NCBI RefSeq assembly: GCF_029215995.1 | Contig: NZ_JAEMVB010000001.1 | Span: 124,001-188,000, forward strand | DNA: 64,000 nucleotides | Reading direction: 5' to 3' | Origin: Sulfurimonas sp. SAG-AH-194-L11 | GTDB taxonomy: Bacteria > Campylobacterota > Campylobacteria > Campylobacterales > Sulfurimonadaceae | Shown here: piece after piece, positions 11,659-20,800 of the stretch | How positions within the stretch are numbered: the stretch's first letter is position 1 | How the letters are laid out: the number at the start of each line of letters is the position of its first letter | Notes under the pieces: model-generated | The model's database searches: none | What the model saw: only the letters and a program-made list of their open reading frames with translations | What the model was told of the DNA's origin: nothing | Program-made: the position numbers and the translations under genes

Positions 11659-13929
11659 ATGCATAAAATATTTCTATCTCTGTTCTTCATTTTTTATACT
11701 TCATTATCTCTATTTTCTCAAGAGTTTGATGATTTTTCAGATACTCAAAAGCTATATTTGAAAAATACTAAAGAGATAAAAATTTGTGTAGATCCTGTAT
11801 GGAAACCATTTGAATGGATAGATGAAAAGGGAAACTATCGGGGAATGGGTTCTGAGTATTTAAAACTCTTTACTCAAAGGCTAAATGTAAAAATAAAGCT
11901 ACATAAAACAAAAAACTGGTCACAAACCATAGCAGCCATCAAAGAAAAAAAATGCGACTTACTTCCCATGGTTGGTATCACACAAGAGAGAAAAAAGTTT
12001 TTAAACTTCACAACAGAGTACTATACTGCTCCTTATGTTATTGCCACAACTCTTAACAAATCCTTTATCGAAGATATTTCACAAAAACTAAACAAAAAAT
12101 ATGCAGTTGTAAAAAGTTCTGCCATCATAGATGACTTAAGACGACAATATAAAAATATAAAAATTGTTGAAGTAAAAGATATTTTAGAGGGTTTATCTCT
12201 AGTAAATGAAGGAAAAGTTTATGGGTTTATCAATATCACCACGGCCATATCCTATCTCATTCAAAAAGAGGGTTTTGAAAACATAAAAATAGCTGGTAAG
12301 TTACCATTTGGATTTAAAATAGCTATTGGAACAAATAAAGATAAAGTAATCTTACGCGATATTTTTCAAAAACTCATCAACAATACTGATAAAAATGCAA
12401 TAGAAACAATTAATGCCAAAGGAGTCTCTTTACTTATAGAAGAGGTACAAGACTATACTCTTGCTTATCAGATACTTCTATTTTTTGCTCTTTTGACTTT
12501 AGCCTTTGTCTATAGACAATATTTATTAAAAAAACTCAATACATCTTTAGTAGAAAAAATACAAACAAAAACAGCAGAGCTTCAAGAACTCAATAAAGTA
12601 CTAGAAAAAAAAGTACAAGATCGAACACAAGAGTTAACACATCAGGCACATTATGACTCTTTAACACAACTTCCTAACCGTGTTTTATTTCATCAAAAAT
12701 TACTTGAAGCTATAAATGAAGTAAAAGATACTCAAAAGTTTGTTGCTCTTTTTTTTATAGATTTAGATAGATTTAAAGAGATAAATGACTCTTTTGGACA
12801 CCATATAGGCGATGAAATTTTATGTTATGTTGCAAATAAACTAAGCGCTGTAATCAGTAAAGAAGATACATTAGCAAGACTTGGAGGAGATGAATTTACT
12901 GTTATTTTAAGAAATTTAAATTCTGTCGAAGAAGCAAACCCAGTGGCACAAGCACTTTTAGATATTTTAAAAGAACCAATTAAACATAATTCTCATCTTT
13001 TATATCTCTCTGCGAGTATTGGTATTAGTATATATCCAACTGATGATACAGATATTAACAATTTAATAAAAAATGCAGATGCTGCTATGTACAAGGCCAA
13101 AGAGGATGGAAGAAATAATTTTCGTTTTTACTCTCATAAACTCACTCAAAAAGCTTTTTCTAAAGTTATACTTCAAGGTGAACTCAAAGAAGCTATTATA
13201 AACAAAGAGTTTATTGTATATTATCAACCTCAAATAGATGCTAGAACTGATATGCTCATTGGATTTGAAGCACTTGTACGATGGAATCATCCATCTAAAG
13301 GTATCTTATCTCCTTTTCATTTTATTAAGAGTGCTGAGGAAACAGGTCTTATTATAGAGATTGATCAAGAGGTAATGACACAAGCAATGAAAGATTTTTC
13401 TTCTTGGATACAAAAAGGTTTAAAGCCTGGTCATTTATCGCTCAACCTTGAGACACAACATTTAGCTCATGCTCAATATATAGAGACTTTAAAAAGAAAT
13501 ATAAAGCAACATAATTTTAATCCAGAGTGGCTAGAACTAGAAGTTTTAGAGAGTGATGTGATGAAAAATGCAGATGAAGCAATTTCTAAACTCAATCTAA
13601 TACATGACTTAGGTATAAAAATTTCTATTGATGATTTTGGAACAGGCTACTCTTCTCTCTCTTACTTGAAAAAATTACCTATTGATAAACTAAAGATAGA
13701 TAAATCTTTTATAGATGATGTACCTCAAGATGAAGAAGATACTTCTATAGTAAAAGCAATTATTGCACTTGGAAATAGCTTAAACTTAGAAATCATAGCT
13801 GAAGGGGTTGAAACCTTAAAACAAAAGGAGTTTTTACTAGAGCATGATTGTTATAATATGCAAGGATATTTGTATGCTAAACCTATGTCAAAAGATGATG
13901 TAGAAATCTATTTAAAAGATAAACTATGA
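11659..13929 (+). CDS. Periplasmic-binding-domain sensor GGDEF-EAL protein
   Basis: Cyclic di-GMP enzyme of 756 residues. A signal peptide (1-20) is followed by a periplasmic amino-acid-binding-type domain (SBP_bac_3, about 35-255), one transmembrane helix (about 267-288), a coiled coil (about 295-328), a GGDEF domain with intact RLGGDEF (about 409-413) and an EAL domain with intact GFEALVRW, LELEVLES, DDFGTGYSSL and DKLKIDKSF motifs. It can in principle both make and degrade cyclic di-GMP under control of a periplasmic small-molecule ligand. Its last four bases overlap the start of the following lipoprotein gene (ATGA), so it is joined to the lipoprotein operon. Confidence 0.93.
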   Translation: MHKIFLSLFFIFYTSLSLFSQEFDDFSDTQKLYLKNTKEIKICVDPVWKPFEWIDEKGNYRGMGSEYLKLFTQRLNVKIKLHKTKNWSQTIAAIKEKKCDLLPMVGITQERKKFLNFTTEYYTAPYVIATTLNKSFIEDISQKLNKKYAVVKSSAIIDDLRRQYKNIKIVEVKDILEGLSLVNEGKVYGFINITTAISYLIQKEGFENIKIAGKLPFGFKIAIGTNKDKVILRDIFQKLINNTDKNAIETINAKGVSLLIEEVQDYTLAYQILLFFALLTLAFVYRQYLLKKLNTSLVEKIQTKTAELQELNKVLEKKVQDRTQELTHQAHYDSLTQLPNRVLFHQKLLEAINEVKDTQKFVALFFIDLDRFKEINDSFGHHIGDEILCYVANKLSAVISKEDTLARLGGDEFTVILRNLNSVEEANPVAQALLDILKEPIKHNSHLLYLSASIGISIYPTDDTDINNLIKNADAAMYKAKEDGRNNFRFYSHKLTQKAFSKVILQGELKEAIINKEFIVYYQPQIDARTDMLIGFEALVRWNHPSKGILSPFHFIKSAEETGLIIEIDQEVMTQAMKDFSSWIQKGLKPGHLSLNLETQHLAHAQYIETLKRNIKQHNFNPEWLELEVLESDVMKNADEAISKLNLIHDLGIKISIDDFGTGYSSLSYLKKLPIDKLKIDKSFIDDVPQDEEDTSIVKAIIALGNSLNLEIIAEGVETLKQKEFLLEHDCYNMQGYLYAKPMSKDDVEIYLKDKL

Positions 13930-15308
13930 AGTTTACACTGCTCTCTATAAACTTTTTTATATTACTTTTCTTTAATGCCTGTGCTCCAAAACAAGCAATG
14001 ATAAAAGTAGATATGCTCGTTGGAGATGGTTCCTATAAGAGTGCTGCTCAATTTAGCGATTCAAAAATTGACACAAATAATCTTTATGCAAAAAATAATC
14101 TTTTATGGTCTCTTCAAAGTGGTGGCGCTTACTTTTATGCAGATGAGAATAACTCAAGTATCAAATATTTTGATGATAGTGAACTGATAATGAAATACTA
14201 TCGTGAGCAGATACTTAGCAAAGATATAAGCCAAACAATTATATCAACTCTCTTAAATGACACTACAAGACCCTACATAGGCACACAATATGATGGAGTT
14301 ATGGCTAACACATATAAGGCATTATCTTATATGGCACTTCAAGATAAAAATGCTGCTAGGGTAGAATTTAACCGTGCTATAGATCGTCAACGCCGTGCTA
14401 AAATATTTTTCTCTGAGATGATAAATAAAGAACGTTTATCCATAGAAAAAAAAGAGCAGGAGAGTAAATCAGAAGGAAAAAATCTTCAAGTAGATAAATC
14501 TTTAAGAGATAGTTTGATTTCACAAAAATATCCTTTACTGCACAATTATAAGCCTTATCCTGATTTTATAAATCCTATGACCACTTATCTAGCCGGACTT
14601 TTTGCTAAAACTGATGGAGCAAAATCTAAGGCAGATTCACTTTTACAAGAAGCATATGGAATGATGCCAGAGAATGAAAATGTAAAAAAAGAGTTAGAAG
14701 AGGATATAAGAGAGGATACTGTTTGGTTAATCTTTGAGAATGGTCAAGCACCAGTTTTAAAAGAGTGGCGTATTGATTTTCCTATTTGGATTTTTACAAG
14801 CAGGCTGAGTTATATATCTGTAGCACTCCCAAAATTAGTTTTAAGAAACAAGGCTTATGACTATTTACTTATAACAGATGATACAAATACCACAACACAA
14901 ACAAAATTTCTCTCAAGTATGGATAGAGTTATACAGACAGAGTTTGAAAAAAATTACGATGCAACTCTTAGAAGAGCAATACTCTCAACAGCTACTAAAG
15001 CCGCTATAAACTATACTATTCAAAAGCAGGCAAACAATAATAGTTCTGGAATTGCTGCGTTTGTTAGTATTGCTTCTACAATTTATCAGATTGCCTCTAC
15101 ACAAGCAGATACAAGATCTTGGACAACACTGCCTAAAGAGTTTCAGCTTGCACGTTTTAAACGCCCAAAAAATGGAAATATAAAGATAAGGGCATCTAAT
15201 AATTTACTCATAAAAAATATAAAAATACCCGATACACAACATACGCTTATTTATGTTAAAATAGCTAGACCTAATGCTCAAGCATCGGTTAAAGTTATAC
15301 CATTTTAA
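13926..15308 (+). CDS. COG3014-type outer-membrane lipoprotein
   Basis: A 460-residue lipoprotein with hydrophobic leader and lipobox FFNAC ending at Cys19. The first half has helical, TPR-like character (MANTYKALSYMALQDKNAAR); the second is beta-rich (an ISVALPKLVLR stretch). I recognise the COG3014 family, whose genes are often found next to ycfL and lpoB, as here. The function is not established; a role in envelope or peptidoglycan assembly is inferred from the neighbours. ATGA coupling to the GGDEF-EAL gene upstream and a 10-bp gap to the next lipoprotein mark one operon. Confidence 0.75.
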   Translation: MKFTLLSINFFILLFFNACAPKQAMIKVDMLVGDGSYKSAAQFSDSKIDTNNLYAKNNLLWSLQSGGAYFYADENNSSIKYFDDSELIMKYYREQILSKDISQTIISTLLNDTTRPYIGTQYDGVMANTYKALSYMALQDKNAARVEFNRAIDRQRRAKIFFSEMINKERLSIEKKEQESKSEGKNLQVDKSLRDSLISQKYPLLHNYKPYPDFINPMTTYLAGLFAKTDGAKSKADSLLQEAYGMMPENENVKKELEEDIREDTVWLIFENGQAPVLKEWRIDFPIWIFTSRLSYISVALPKLVLRNKAYDYLLITDDTNTTTQTKFLSSMDRVIQTEFEKNYDATLRRAILSTATKAAINYTIQKQANNNSSGIAAFVSIASTIYQIASTQADTRSWTTLPKEFQLARFKRPKNGNIKIRASNNLLIKNIKIPDTQHTLIYVKIARPNAQASVKVIPF

Positions 15309-15318
15309 AGGAGATTAG

Positions 15319-15675
15319 ATGAAACTCATAACAAGTGCTATTTTTATTTCTATAGTGTTGTTCACTGGCTGTGCAGATAAATCATTTGTAAAAACGGTAG
15401 ATAATAAAGTAGCTAAATATGTAGATATACAAGAAGTAAAAGAACGTGTCCGTGATGATGGTCTCTTAGAGATACAGATAAATGCACAAAATGATACAGA
15501 TGAGTATAAACTCTTCAAATACCGTGTAGATTGGCAAGATAAAGATGGTTTTTTAATCCCTTCATTATCTTCAAAGTGGGCAGATTTTCCAGCTCATAAA
15601 AACTCTAGTTTTAAAATAAATGTTGTGGCACCATCTCCAAAAGCAACAACATACCAAGTTTATCTAAGCGAATAA
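15319..15675 (+). CDS. ycfL: YcfL-family lipoprotein
   Basis: Small lipoprotein of 118 residues with lipobox FTGC (Cys at about 18). The rest is one beta-sandwich-like domain with the YRVDWQDKDGF motif and a NVVAPSPKA motif near the end, as in the YcfL (DUF1425) family. It stands directly before the lpoB gene, the usual arrangement in gammaproteobacteria. Preceded by an AAAGGAGAT ribosome site. Function of the family is unknown; a link to LpoB is inferred from gene order. Confidence 0.78.
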   Translation: MKLITSAIFISIVLFTGCADKSFVKTVDNKVAKYVDIQEVKERVRDDGLLEIQINAQNDTDEYKLFKYRVDWQDKDGFLIPSLSSKWADFPAHKNSSFKINVVAPSPKATTYQVYLSE

Positions 15676-15684
15676 GGAGAAAAA

Positions 15685-16287
15685 ATGAAAATGAAAATAT
15701 TAACAGCATCTGCTCTGTGTTTAGCATTACTAAGTGGATGTGCTGACAAAGTAAGTAAAATTGATTTAAATAATGACAAAGGTGAACAAGTTTTTGGTTT
15801 AGACTATAGAGACTTTCAGCAAGCTGCAAGTGATGCGACTCAGTCTATGTTACACTCTGCTGCACTCTCTAAACCAGGTGGAGGTAGATATATACTTGCT
15901 ATATCAGATATAAGAAATGACACAATGCAGCATATTGATACTGATCAACTTATTAAAAAAATTCGTATCGAACTTTTAAATAGTGGAAAAGTCTATCTGA
16001 CTACTGCTGTTGGTAGTGAAGAAGATAGGATGAATAAAAAAGTAAGAGAACTTAGAAAAGATGATGAATTTAGAAATTCTAGTATCTCGAAAAAAGGAAC
16101 TCTTGTAGCTCCTGATATGTCACTCTCTGGAAAAATTTTACAAAGAAATATAAATATGAGTAATGGAAAACAACAAGTAGAATATTACTTTATGTTAACA
16201 TTAACTGATTTGACTAATGGTTTTGCAACTTGGGAAGGTGAAACAATTATTGGTAAAAGAGGAAGTGGAAAATCTGTAGCTTGGTAA
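15685..16287 (+). CDS. lpoB: Penicillin-binding protein activator LpoB
   Basis: A 200-residue outer-membrane lipoprotein (lipobox LLSGC, Cys at about 19) of the LpoB family, which in Escherichia coli reaches through the peptidoglycan to activate the synthase PBP1B. The C-terminal domain shows the LpoB pattern (ILAISDIRNDTMQHIDTD, PDMSLSGKI, YYFMLTLTDL, WEGETIIGK). No PBP gene is in the window. It is last of four plus-strand genes starting at 11659; a 10-bp hairpin covers its final codons. The family call is strong; activation of a PBP in this organism is inference. Confidence 0.87.
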   Translation: MKMKILTASALCLALLSGCADKVSKIDLNNDKGEQVFGLDYRDFQQAASDATQSMLHSAALSKPGGGRYILAISDIRNDTMQHIDTDQLIKKIRIELLNSGKVYLTTAVGSEEDRMNKKVRELRKDDEFRNSSISKKGTLVAPDMSLSGKILQRNINMSNGKQQVEYYFMLTLTDLTNGFATWEGETIIGKRGSGKSVAW

Positions 16288-16302
16288 ATTCTAGCTACAG
16301 AT
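16272..16302 (-). terminator. Terminator hairpin between dnaN and lpoB
   Basis: A perfect 10-bp stem (ATCTGTAGCT at 16272-16281 with AGCTACAGAT at 16293-16302) spans the lpoB stop codon. On the minus strand it is followed by TTTTCC, so it most likely ends dnaN transcripts inside the lpoB tail. On plus the run after the stem is A-rich, so it is poorer for lpoB. Confidence 0.65.
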
Positions 16303-16308
16303 AAAAAA

Positions 16309-17376
16309 TTAAATAACTATAGGCATAACTACTGTTTTAAAGTTTTCATCACTTAAAATAAAAGGTAAATTACCCTCGTTAAGTCCTATCATAAACTCTG
16401 AGTTATTTATACTTCCTAAAAAGTCTAATAAATAACGTGAATTAATCGCTAATGAAAATGGCTCAGAAAACCCTGTAGCAAAACCTATCTCAGTTTTTGC
16501 TTCGATATTATCATCACTCAAACTCTCAAATGTAATAACATCTCCTAAAAATGTAATCTTTAAATCAGAAGAAATTGTAGTTATCTGTTTAATAGAATCA
16601 ATCATCACAGCTTTTGGAAGTAAAAGAGAAGTTTTTATCTCTTTTGGGATAATTCGAGAATATTCAGGAAACTTACCATTTATAAGTTTTGTAAAAAAAG
16701 TATATTGAGCAGAGTGAATAATCAAGTTTGTATCATCATAATAAAGCTCAATATTGTCAAAGAAAAGTTTTTGAATTTCTATAATAGCTTTTTTAGGAAT
16801 AATAATACTAAGTTCACTTTGACTAGCATTTACAATATTTACAACAGCTAAACGGCGTGTATCTGTTGAAGCAAAGTTAATACTATCGAGTTTGATGTCT
16901 ATAAGAGCTCCATTTAGCTCAAATTTAGGATTATTAGTATCTATAGCAGGGGTAATCTTCTTTAGTGACTCAATGAGAGTATGTGACTCTATAGAGATAC
17001 GTGCTTTTCCTTCATAAGATGGGAACTCTGGAAAGTCATTAAAAGAGAATGTTGGTAGTTTAAAGTTTGAATGACCTTGAGTGATATGAAGAGTATCATT
17101 TTTTACTTCTAGGTTTATATTTCCATCTTTTAGTATACGAACTATATCTAAGAACTTCTTACCATTAGCAGTAATACTTCCCTCTTTTTCAATTGTTACA
17201 TTATCTGTAGTGACTAAAAAACCTATTTCATAGTCAGTAGCTTTTATAGTAAGTGTGTTGTTTAAAGCATTTAAGTAAACATGAGAAGTTATTTGTGAAG
17301 TATCTTTTTTTTCTAGAAAAGGTGCACAATGAATGAGTATATTTTCTAATACTGATTTACCAATAGTTATGATCAT
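16309..17376 (-). CDS. dnaN: DNA polymerase III subunit beta (sliding clamp)
   Basis: Processivity clamp of the replicative polymerase; 355 residues, close to Campylobacterota homologues. Three clamp-fold domains can be followed (about 1-120, 125-240, 245-355), with the conserved TDTRRLAVV segment in the middle and the hydrophobic C-terminal end VVMPIVI. It lies 157 bp downstream of dnaA with DnaA-box-like sites between them. Confidence 0.96.
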   Translation of the reverse strand: MIITIGKSVLENILIHCAPFLEKKDTSQITSHVYLNALNNTLTIKATDYEIGFLVTTDNVTIEKEGSITANGKKFLDIVRILKDGNINLEVKNDTLHITQGHSNFKLPTFSFNDFPEFPSYEGKARISIESHTLIESLKKITPAIDTNNPKFELNGALIDIKLDSINFASTDTRRLAVVNIVNASQSELSIIIPKKAIIEIQKLFFDNIELYYDDTNLIIHSAQYTFFTKLINGKFPEYSRIIPKEIKTSLLLPKAVMIDSIKQITTISSDLKITFLGDVITFESLSDDNIEAKTEIGFATGFSEPFSLAINSRYLLDFLGSINNSEFMIGLNEGNLPFILSDENFKTVVMPIVI

Positions 17377-17533
17377 CTAAATTCCCTATATATTTATATA
17401 ATTTTAGTAGGTAGTAGTAGGGGCACGTGAATAAGTGAAGAACCTATTTACGCCCCTAAAACTGTACTTGTTTAGACGTGATGACTCATAAGGAGTCTAC
17501 TCACGTCTATTCACTTTAGTAATTATATCTTTT
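17377..17533. other. dnaA-dnaN intergenic region with DnaA boxes (candidate oriC part)
   Basis: A 157-bp gap holding CGTGAATAA (17426-17434, reverse of TTATTCACG) and CTATTCACT (17507-17515, one mismatch), both of the DnaA-box form known from Helicobacter and relatives. Two dyads are present: AGGGGC...GCCCCT around 17419-17457, and a near-perfect long dyad beginning with AGACGTGA (about 17474) and ending with TCACGTCT (about 17508). Helicobacter pylori has a two-part origin flanking dnaA; this could be one part. No gene is seen. Confidence 0.6.
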
Positions 17534-18841
17534 TTATTCTATATTTGTAAGTTTATTACTTAACTCATCTATTTTTACTTTAAAATCTTCATCATCTTGA
17601 ATTAATTGATTGATTTTTTTAATAGTGTGAGAGATAGCTGTATGGTCTTTCATACCAAAGTATTGAGCGAGTTGAGGCATAGTATTTTGTGTGAGTTCTC
17701 GACATATATATATAGAAATCCTTCTAGCATATACTATGTTTTTACTACGACCTTTAGATTTAATTTCACTTGGCTTGATATTTAAGTCTTTAGCTACAAC
17801 TTGAGTAATACTATCCATAGTTAAATTTTCACGTTTTTCTGCTATTTGATCTTTGAGTACATTTTTTGTAAACTCAAGGTCTATATCTACATGCATAAGT
17901 TGTGAGTAAGCATGTAATTTAGAAAGGATTCCCTCTATTTCACGAACATTAGAGTCTATAACAGTTGCAATATAGTTTACAATGTCTTTTGATAGAATAA
18001 CCTTGTTTATCTCACATTTTTTCTCAATGATGGCAATTTTAGTCTCAAGTTCAGGAGGCTGTATATCTGCAACTAAACCCCACTCAAAACGACTCTGTAG
18101 TCTTGCTTCAAGTCCACCGATTTTTTTAGGATGCTTATCGGCTGTAAATATTATCTGTTTTCCATCGCCTTTTAATGCTTCAAATGTATGAAAAAGTTCT
18201 TCTTGAATACCCTCTTTGTTAGATAAAAATTGAATATCATCTATAAGAAGAACATCGCAGGTACGATACTTCTCACGAAAACGTTCCATTGTGTTGTTAC
18301 GAATACTACGGGTAAAGTCATTTAAAAATTGCTCAACAGTTGTATATATAACAATTTTTCCCTCATTTTGAAAAACATTACCGGCTGACTGCATAAGGTG
18401 AGTTTTTCCAAGTCCAACGCCACCATATAAAAAAAGTGGATTATAGACCCTTCCGGCATTTTCACTTACACTTTTTACAGCAGCATAAGCAAACTGGTTA
18501 GATCCGCCAACCATAAAGTTTGAAAAAGAGTGAGAGGGGTTTAAAAGTGAACTTCCCTGTTTAACTTCAACAGTTTTAGTCTTTGTTCTTTTGTTTATAG
18601 TGTTTTTAAGTGTAATTTGAACAGTTACTTTGTTGTGTTGCTTGACCTCGAAGAGATGTGCTATCTTATCTGTGTATTTATTTTTAATCCAGTTAAGAAC
18701 TAAGGCATTTGGAGCATAAAAAATAGCTAGTTCTGGTGTAGACTTTTTCACGTCATATTGAAGTTGTTTAATATAGCGGTTAAACTCGCTCTCAGTTACT
18801 TCTTCTTTAAGTAATTCTAATATTTCTTGGCCAATATTCAC
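17534..18841 (-). CDS. dnaA: Chromosomal replication initiator protein DnaA
   Basis: Initiator ATPase of 435 residues. Domain I is N-terminal, followed by a short linker, the AAA+ domain with Walker A GGVGLGKTHL and Walker B LLIDDIQFL, and the C-terminal DnaA-box-binding helix-turn-helix with KDHTAISHTIKKI. The start codon is GTG, unlike most neighbours. DnaA boxes flank the gene on both sides. It and dnaN read away from the boxes at 18.87-18.93 kb. Confidence 0.97.
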   Translation of the reverse strand: MNIGQEILELLKEEVTESEFNRYIKQLQYDVKKSTPELAIFYAPNALVLNWIKNKYTDKIAHLFEVKQHNKVTVQITLKNTINKRTKTKTVEVKQGSSLLNPSHSFSNFMVGGSNQFAYAAVKSVSENAGRVYNPLFLYGGVGLGKTHLMQSAGNVFQNEGKIVIYTTVEQFLNDFTRSIRNNTMERFREKYRTCDVLLIDDIQFLSNKEGIQEELFHTFEALKGDGKQIIFTADKHPKKIGGLEARLQSRFEWGLVADIQPPELETKIAIIEKKCEINKVILSKDIVNYIATVIDSNVREIEGILSKLHAYSQLMHVDIDLEFTKNVLKDQIAEKRENLTMDSITQVVAKDLNIKPSEIKSKGRSKNIVYARRISIYICRELTQNTMPQLAQYFGMKDHTAISHTIKKINQLIQDDEDFKVKIDELSNKLTNIE

Positions 18842-18947
18842 GTTAAACCCTATTTTTTAAGATATAGGTGAATAATACCTTTTATTACCATAAAATAGGG
18901 TTAAAAGAGTACGTGAATAAGAAGTTATTCACATTTTTTTAAAATGA

Positions 18948-19073
18948 AGTAGAAACAAAATTTATATAGAGCCAAATATAGAAACAATGAGAGAAATAGC
19001 AGAGTGTTTTACTAAACTTGTCAAAGAGTATGATGAGGGTGTTATTTATCAGTTTGATAATACAAAAAATTAA
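18948..19073 (+). pseudogene. Possible gene remnant, no start codon at its head
   Basis: An open frame follows the TGA at 18945-18947 and reads to TAA at 19071, with protein-like composition (NKIYIEPNIETMREIAECF, then a charged tail). The only ATG (18987) would give 28 residues and has no ribosome site. It could be the 3' end of a lost gene, or chance. No family is recognised. Confidence 0.2.
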
Positions 19074-19096
19074 TATATTTTAATGCATAATTAGGC

Positions 19097-19130
19097 ATTT
19101 AACTAAATAGTTAAATATTTTTGATATAAT
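19097..19130 (+). promoter_or_regulatory. Promoter with overlapping 20-bp palindrome before the YeeE/YedE gene
   Basis: An extended -10 element (TGATATAAT, hexamer 19125-19130) lies about 30 bp before the ATG. A perfect dyad, ATTTAACTA (19097-19105) with TAGTTAAAT (19108-19116), covers the expected -35 position, a typical repressor site layout. Inferred operator; the regulator is not in the window. Confidence 0.6.
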
Positions 19131-19159
19131 TCTAAAGTTTAAATACTAAGGGAGAAATC

Positions 19160-20314
19160 ATGGAATATACTATTGTAATTCGTTTTTTGATTGGACTTGC
19201 ATTTGGATTTGCTCTTGTAAGGGCTGGCATAGGTTTTGCAGGAAGTGTTAACAAACTCTACCGCGTTAAAAGTTCTAAAGTGGCACAAACCATTCTTTAT
19301 ATTTTTATACTTACAGCTATATTTACTGCATTTATTATCTCTGGCCAAGAGAGTACATACAAGTTGAGTATCTATCCTATAAACCTCGGTCTCATTTTGG
19401 GAGGATTGATGTTTGGTTTTGGAATGGCATTAAGTTCATGTTGTGCAACTGGTTCTTTAACAGACTTAGCAAGTGGTTTTTCTCGTGCTTTTGTTACAAT
19501 CATTTTTTTTAGTATGGGAGTTTTTTTAGGTTTTTCTACTCAAAAAGAGTCCCCATTTGTTAGAGAGTCATATTTTACTTCTCCAACAGCAGAACAGTAT
19601 CAGGGTGGAGTTTTTTTGCCTGATTTATTTAAGTACGATGGATTTAATGGTTACTTAGGAGCGATTATAGTAACTATACTGTTTTCATTTATCTTACTTT
19701 ACATGGCAAAAAAATATGAAGCAAAATTTCATATAAATGAGACGCAATCTGATATAAACCCCCATAAAAACACTCTTTATGAGAGAGTATTTGTAAAAAA
19801 CTGGACAATGTCTCTAAGTGTTCTCGCTATATCTGTAGTATTTTCTTTTTTGCTGACTTATTCTTATAAGGGTTGGGGTGCTAGCTCTGCTCTTGGAATT
19901 TGGTTTGGAAAACTTATGATGCTCTTTGGCACAGATGTACAGAGTCTCTCTGCATTTACTACAAAAAAAGCCACTCTTTTTAGTGAACCTCTGCTAAACC
20001 ATGCAGGAAGTATGCAAAATATTGGTATAATTTGGGGAGCTATTGTAGCACTTATTTTGGCTGGTATCTTTAAAAAAAGCTTCATCGCAGGACTTAAAAT
20101 ATCACCAAAAGGAGTAGCAACTTTTGCTTTTGGTGGTTTTATCATGGGTTTTGGAACACGACTTTCAAATGGCTGTAATGTAGGGGCACTCTATACCCCT
20201 ATAGCTGAGTTTAGTCTCTCGGGTTGGATTTATCTGGTTTTTATTGTGGCTGGTGGATTTTTAGGAAATATGTTTGTGAGAAGATTTATCTCGCCTACAT
20301 GTAGTGTAGTATAG
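19160..20314 (+). CDS. YeeE/YedE family sulfur-compound transporter
   Basis: Polytopic membrane protein of 384 residues with about ten hydrophobic helices and the two sulfur-transport repeats fused in one chain. Each repeat carries a conserved Cys motif: ALSSCCATGSLTDL (about 95-105) and TRLSNGCNVGALYTP (about 330-345). The family includes the thiosulfate importer TsuA (E. coli YeeE). For a sulfur-oxidising bacterium, uptake of thiosulfate or another sulfane-sulfur compound is plausible. It has its own promoter with a palindrome and heads a long plus-strand gene run; ruvC starts on the base after its stop. Confidence 0.9.
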   Translation: MEYTIVIRFLIGLAFGFALVRAGIGFAGSVNKLYRVKSSKVAQTILYIFILTAIFTAFIISGQESTYKLSIYPINLGLILGGLMFGFGMALSSCCATGSLTDLASGFSRAFVTIIFFSMGVFLGFSTQKESPFVRESYFTSPTAEQYQGGVFLPDLFKYDGFNGYLGAIIVTILFSFILLYMAKKYEAKFHINETQSDINPHKNTLYERVFVKNWTMSLSVLAISVVFSFLLTYSYKGWGASSALGIWFGKLMMLFGTDVQSLSAFTTKKATLFSEPLLNHAGSMQNIGIIWGAIVALILAGIFKKSFIAGLKISPKGVATFAFGGFIMGFGTRLSNGCNVGALYTPIAEFSLSGWIYLVFIVAGGFLGNMFVRRFISPTCSVV

Positions 20315-20800
20315 TTGATTATATTAGGAATAGATCCGGGTACAAGAAATATGGGCTATGCTCTCATAAAACTTGAAAACTCTAAAATCTCTTTGGTGGC
20401 AGCAGGGCTTATCAAGATGAAAGCAGAAAATTTACAGTTTCAGATACCGCAGATGGTAGAGGGAATGGGAAGACTTTTCTCTGAGTACACTATAGATGAA
20501 GTGGCAATGGAAGATATATTTTACGCACATAATCCGGCTACAACTATAAAACTCGCACAATTTCGTGGAGCCATTATGCTCAAAATCCTCCAAGAGTTTG
20601 GTCAGTTTAGCGAGTACACAGCCTTACAAGTAAAAAAAGCACTTACAGGTAAAGGCAAAGCAAGTAAAGAACAGGTAAACTTTATGGTAAAACGACTACT
20701 CAACATAAAGCAAGAGATAAAACCTCTAGACATTAGTGATGCAATGGCAGTTGCCATTACACATTCTCAGCGTGTTCGATTAGATAAAGGAAAAAAATAG
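20315..20800 (+). CDS. ruvC: Crossover junction endodeoxyribonuclease RuvC
   Basis: Holliday-junction resolvase of 161 residues. Acidic catalytic residues are in [11 protein letters not shown] (Asp near 6), [14 protein letters not shown] (Glu near 66) and [12 protein letters not shown] (Asp near 139-142). The frame opens with TTG immediately after the upstream stop and lacks a clear Shine-Dalgarno, so expression probably depends on translational coupling. Its TAG shares one base with the GTG of the next gene. Confidence 0.95.
   Translation: MIILGIDPGTRNMGYALIKLENSKISLVAAGLIKMKAENLQFQIPQMVEGMGRLFSEYTIDEVAMEDIFYAHNPATTIKLAQFRGAIMLKILQEFGQFSEYTALQVKKALTGKGKASKEQVNFMVKRLLNIKQEIKPLDISDAMAVAITHSQRVRLDKGKK

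Larger units (their letters stand above)
18842..19159. other. Candidate replication origin region upstream of dnaA
   Basis: A 318-bp AT-rich gap. DnaA boxes: GGTGAATAA at 18867-18875, CGTGAATAA at 18912-18920 and TTATTCACA at 18925-18933; the last two form an inverted pair with a 4-base spacer. A perfect 11-bp inverted repeat, AACCCTATTTT (18846-18856) and AAAATAGGGTT (18892-18902), encloses the first box. Strongly AT-rich DNA follows to 19159. Gene direction changes here (minus to the left, plus to the right), as expected at an origin. Confidence 0.6.
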
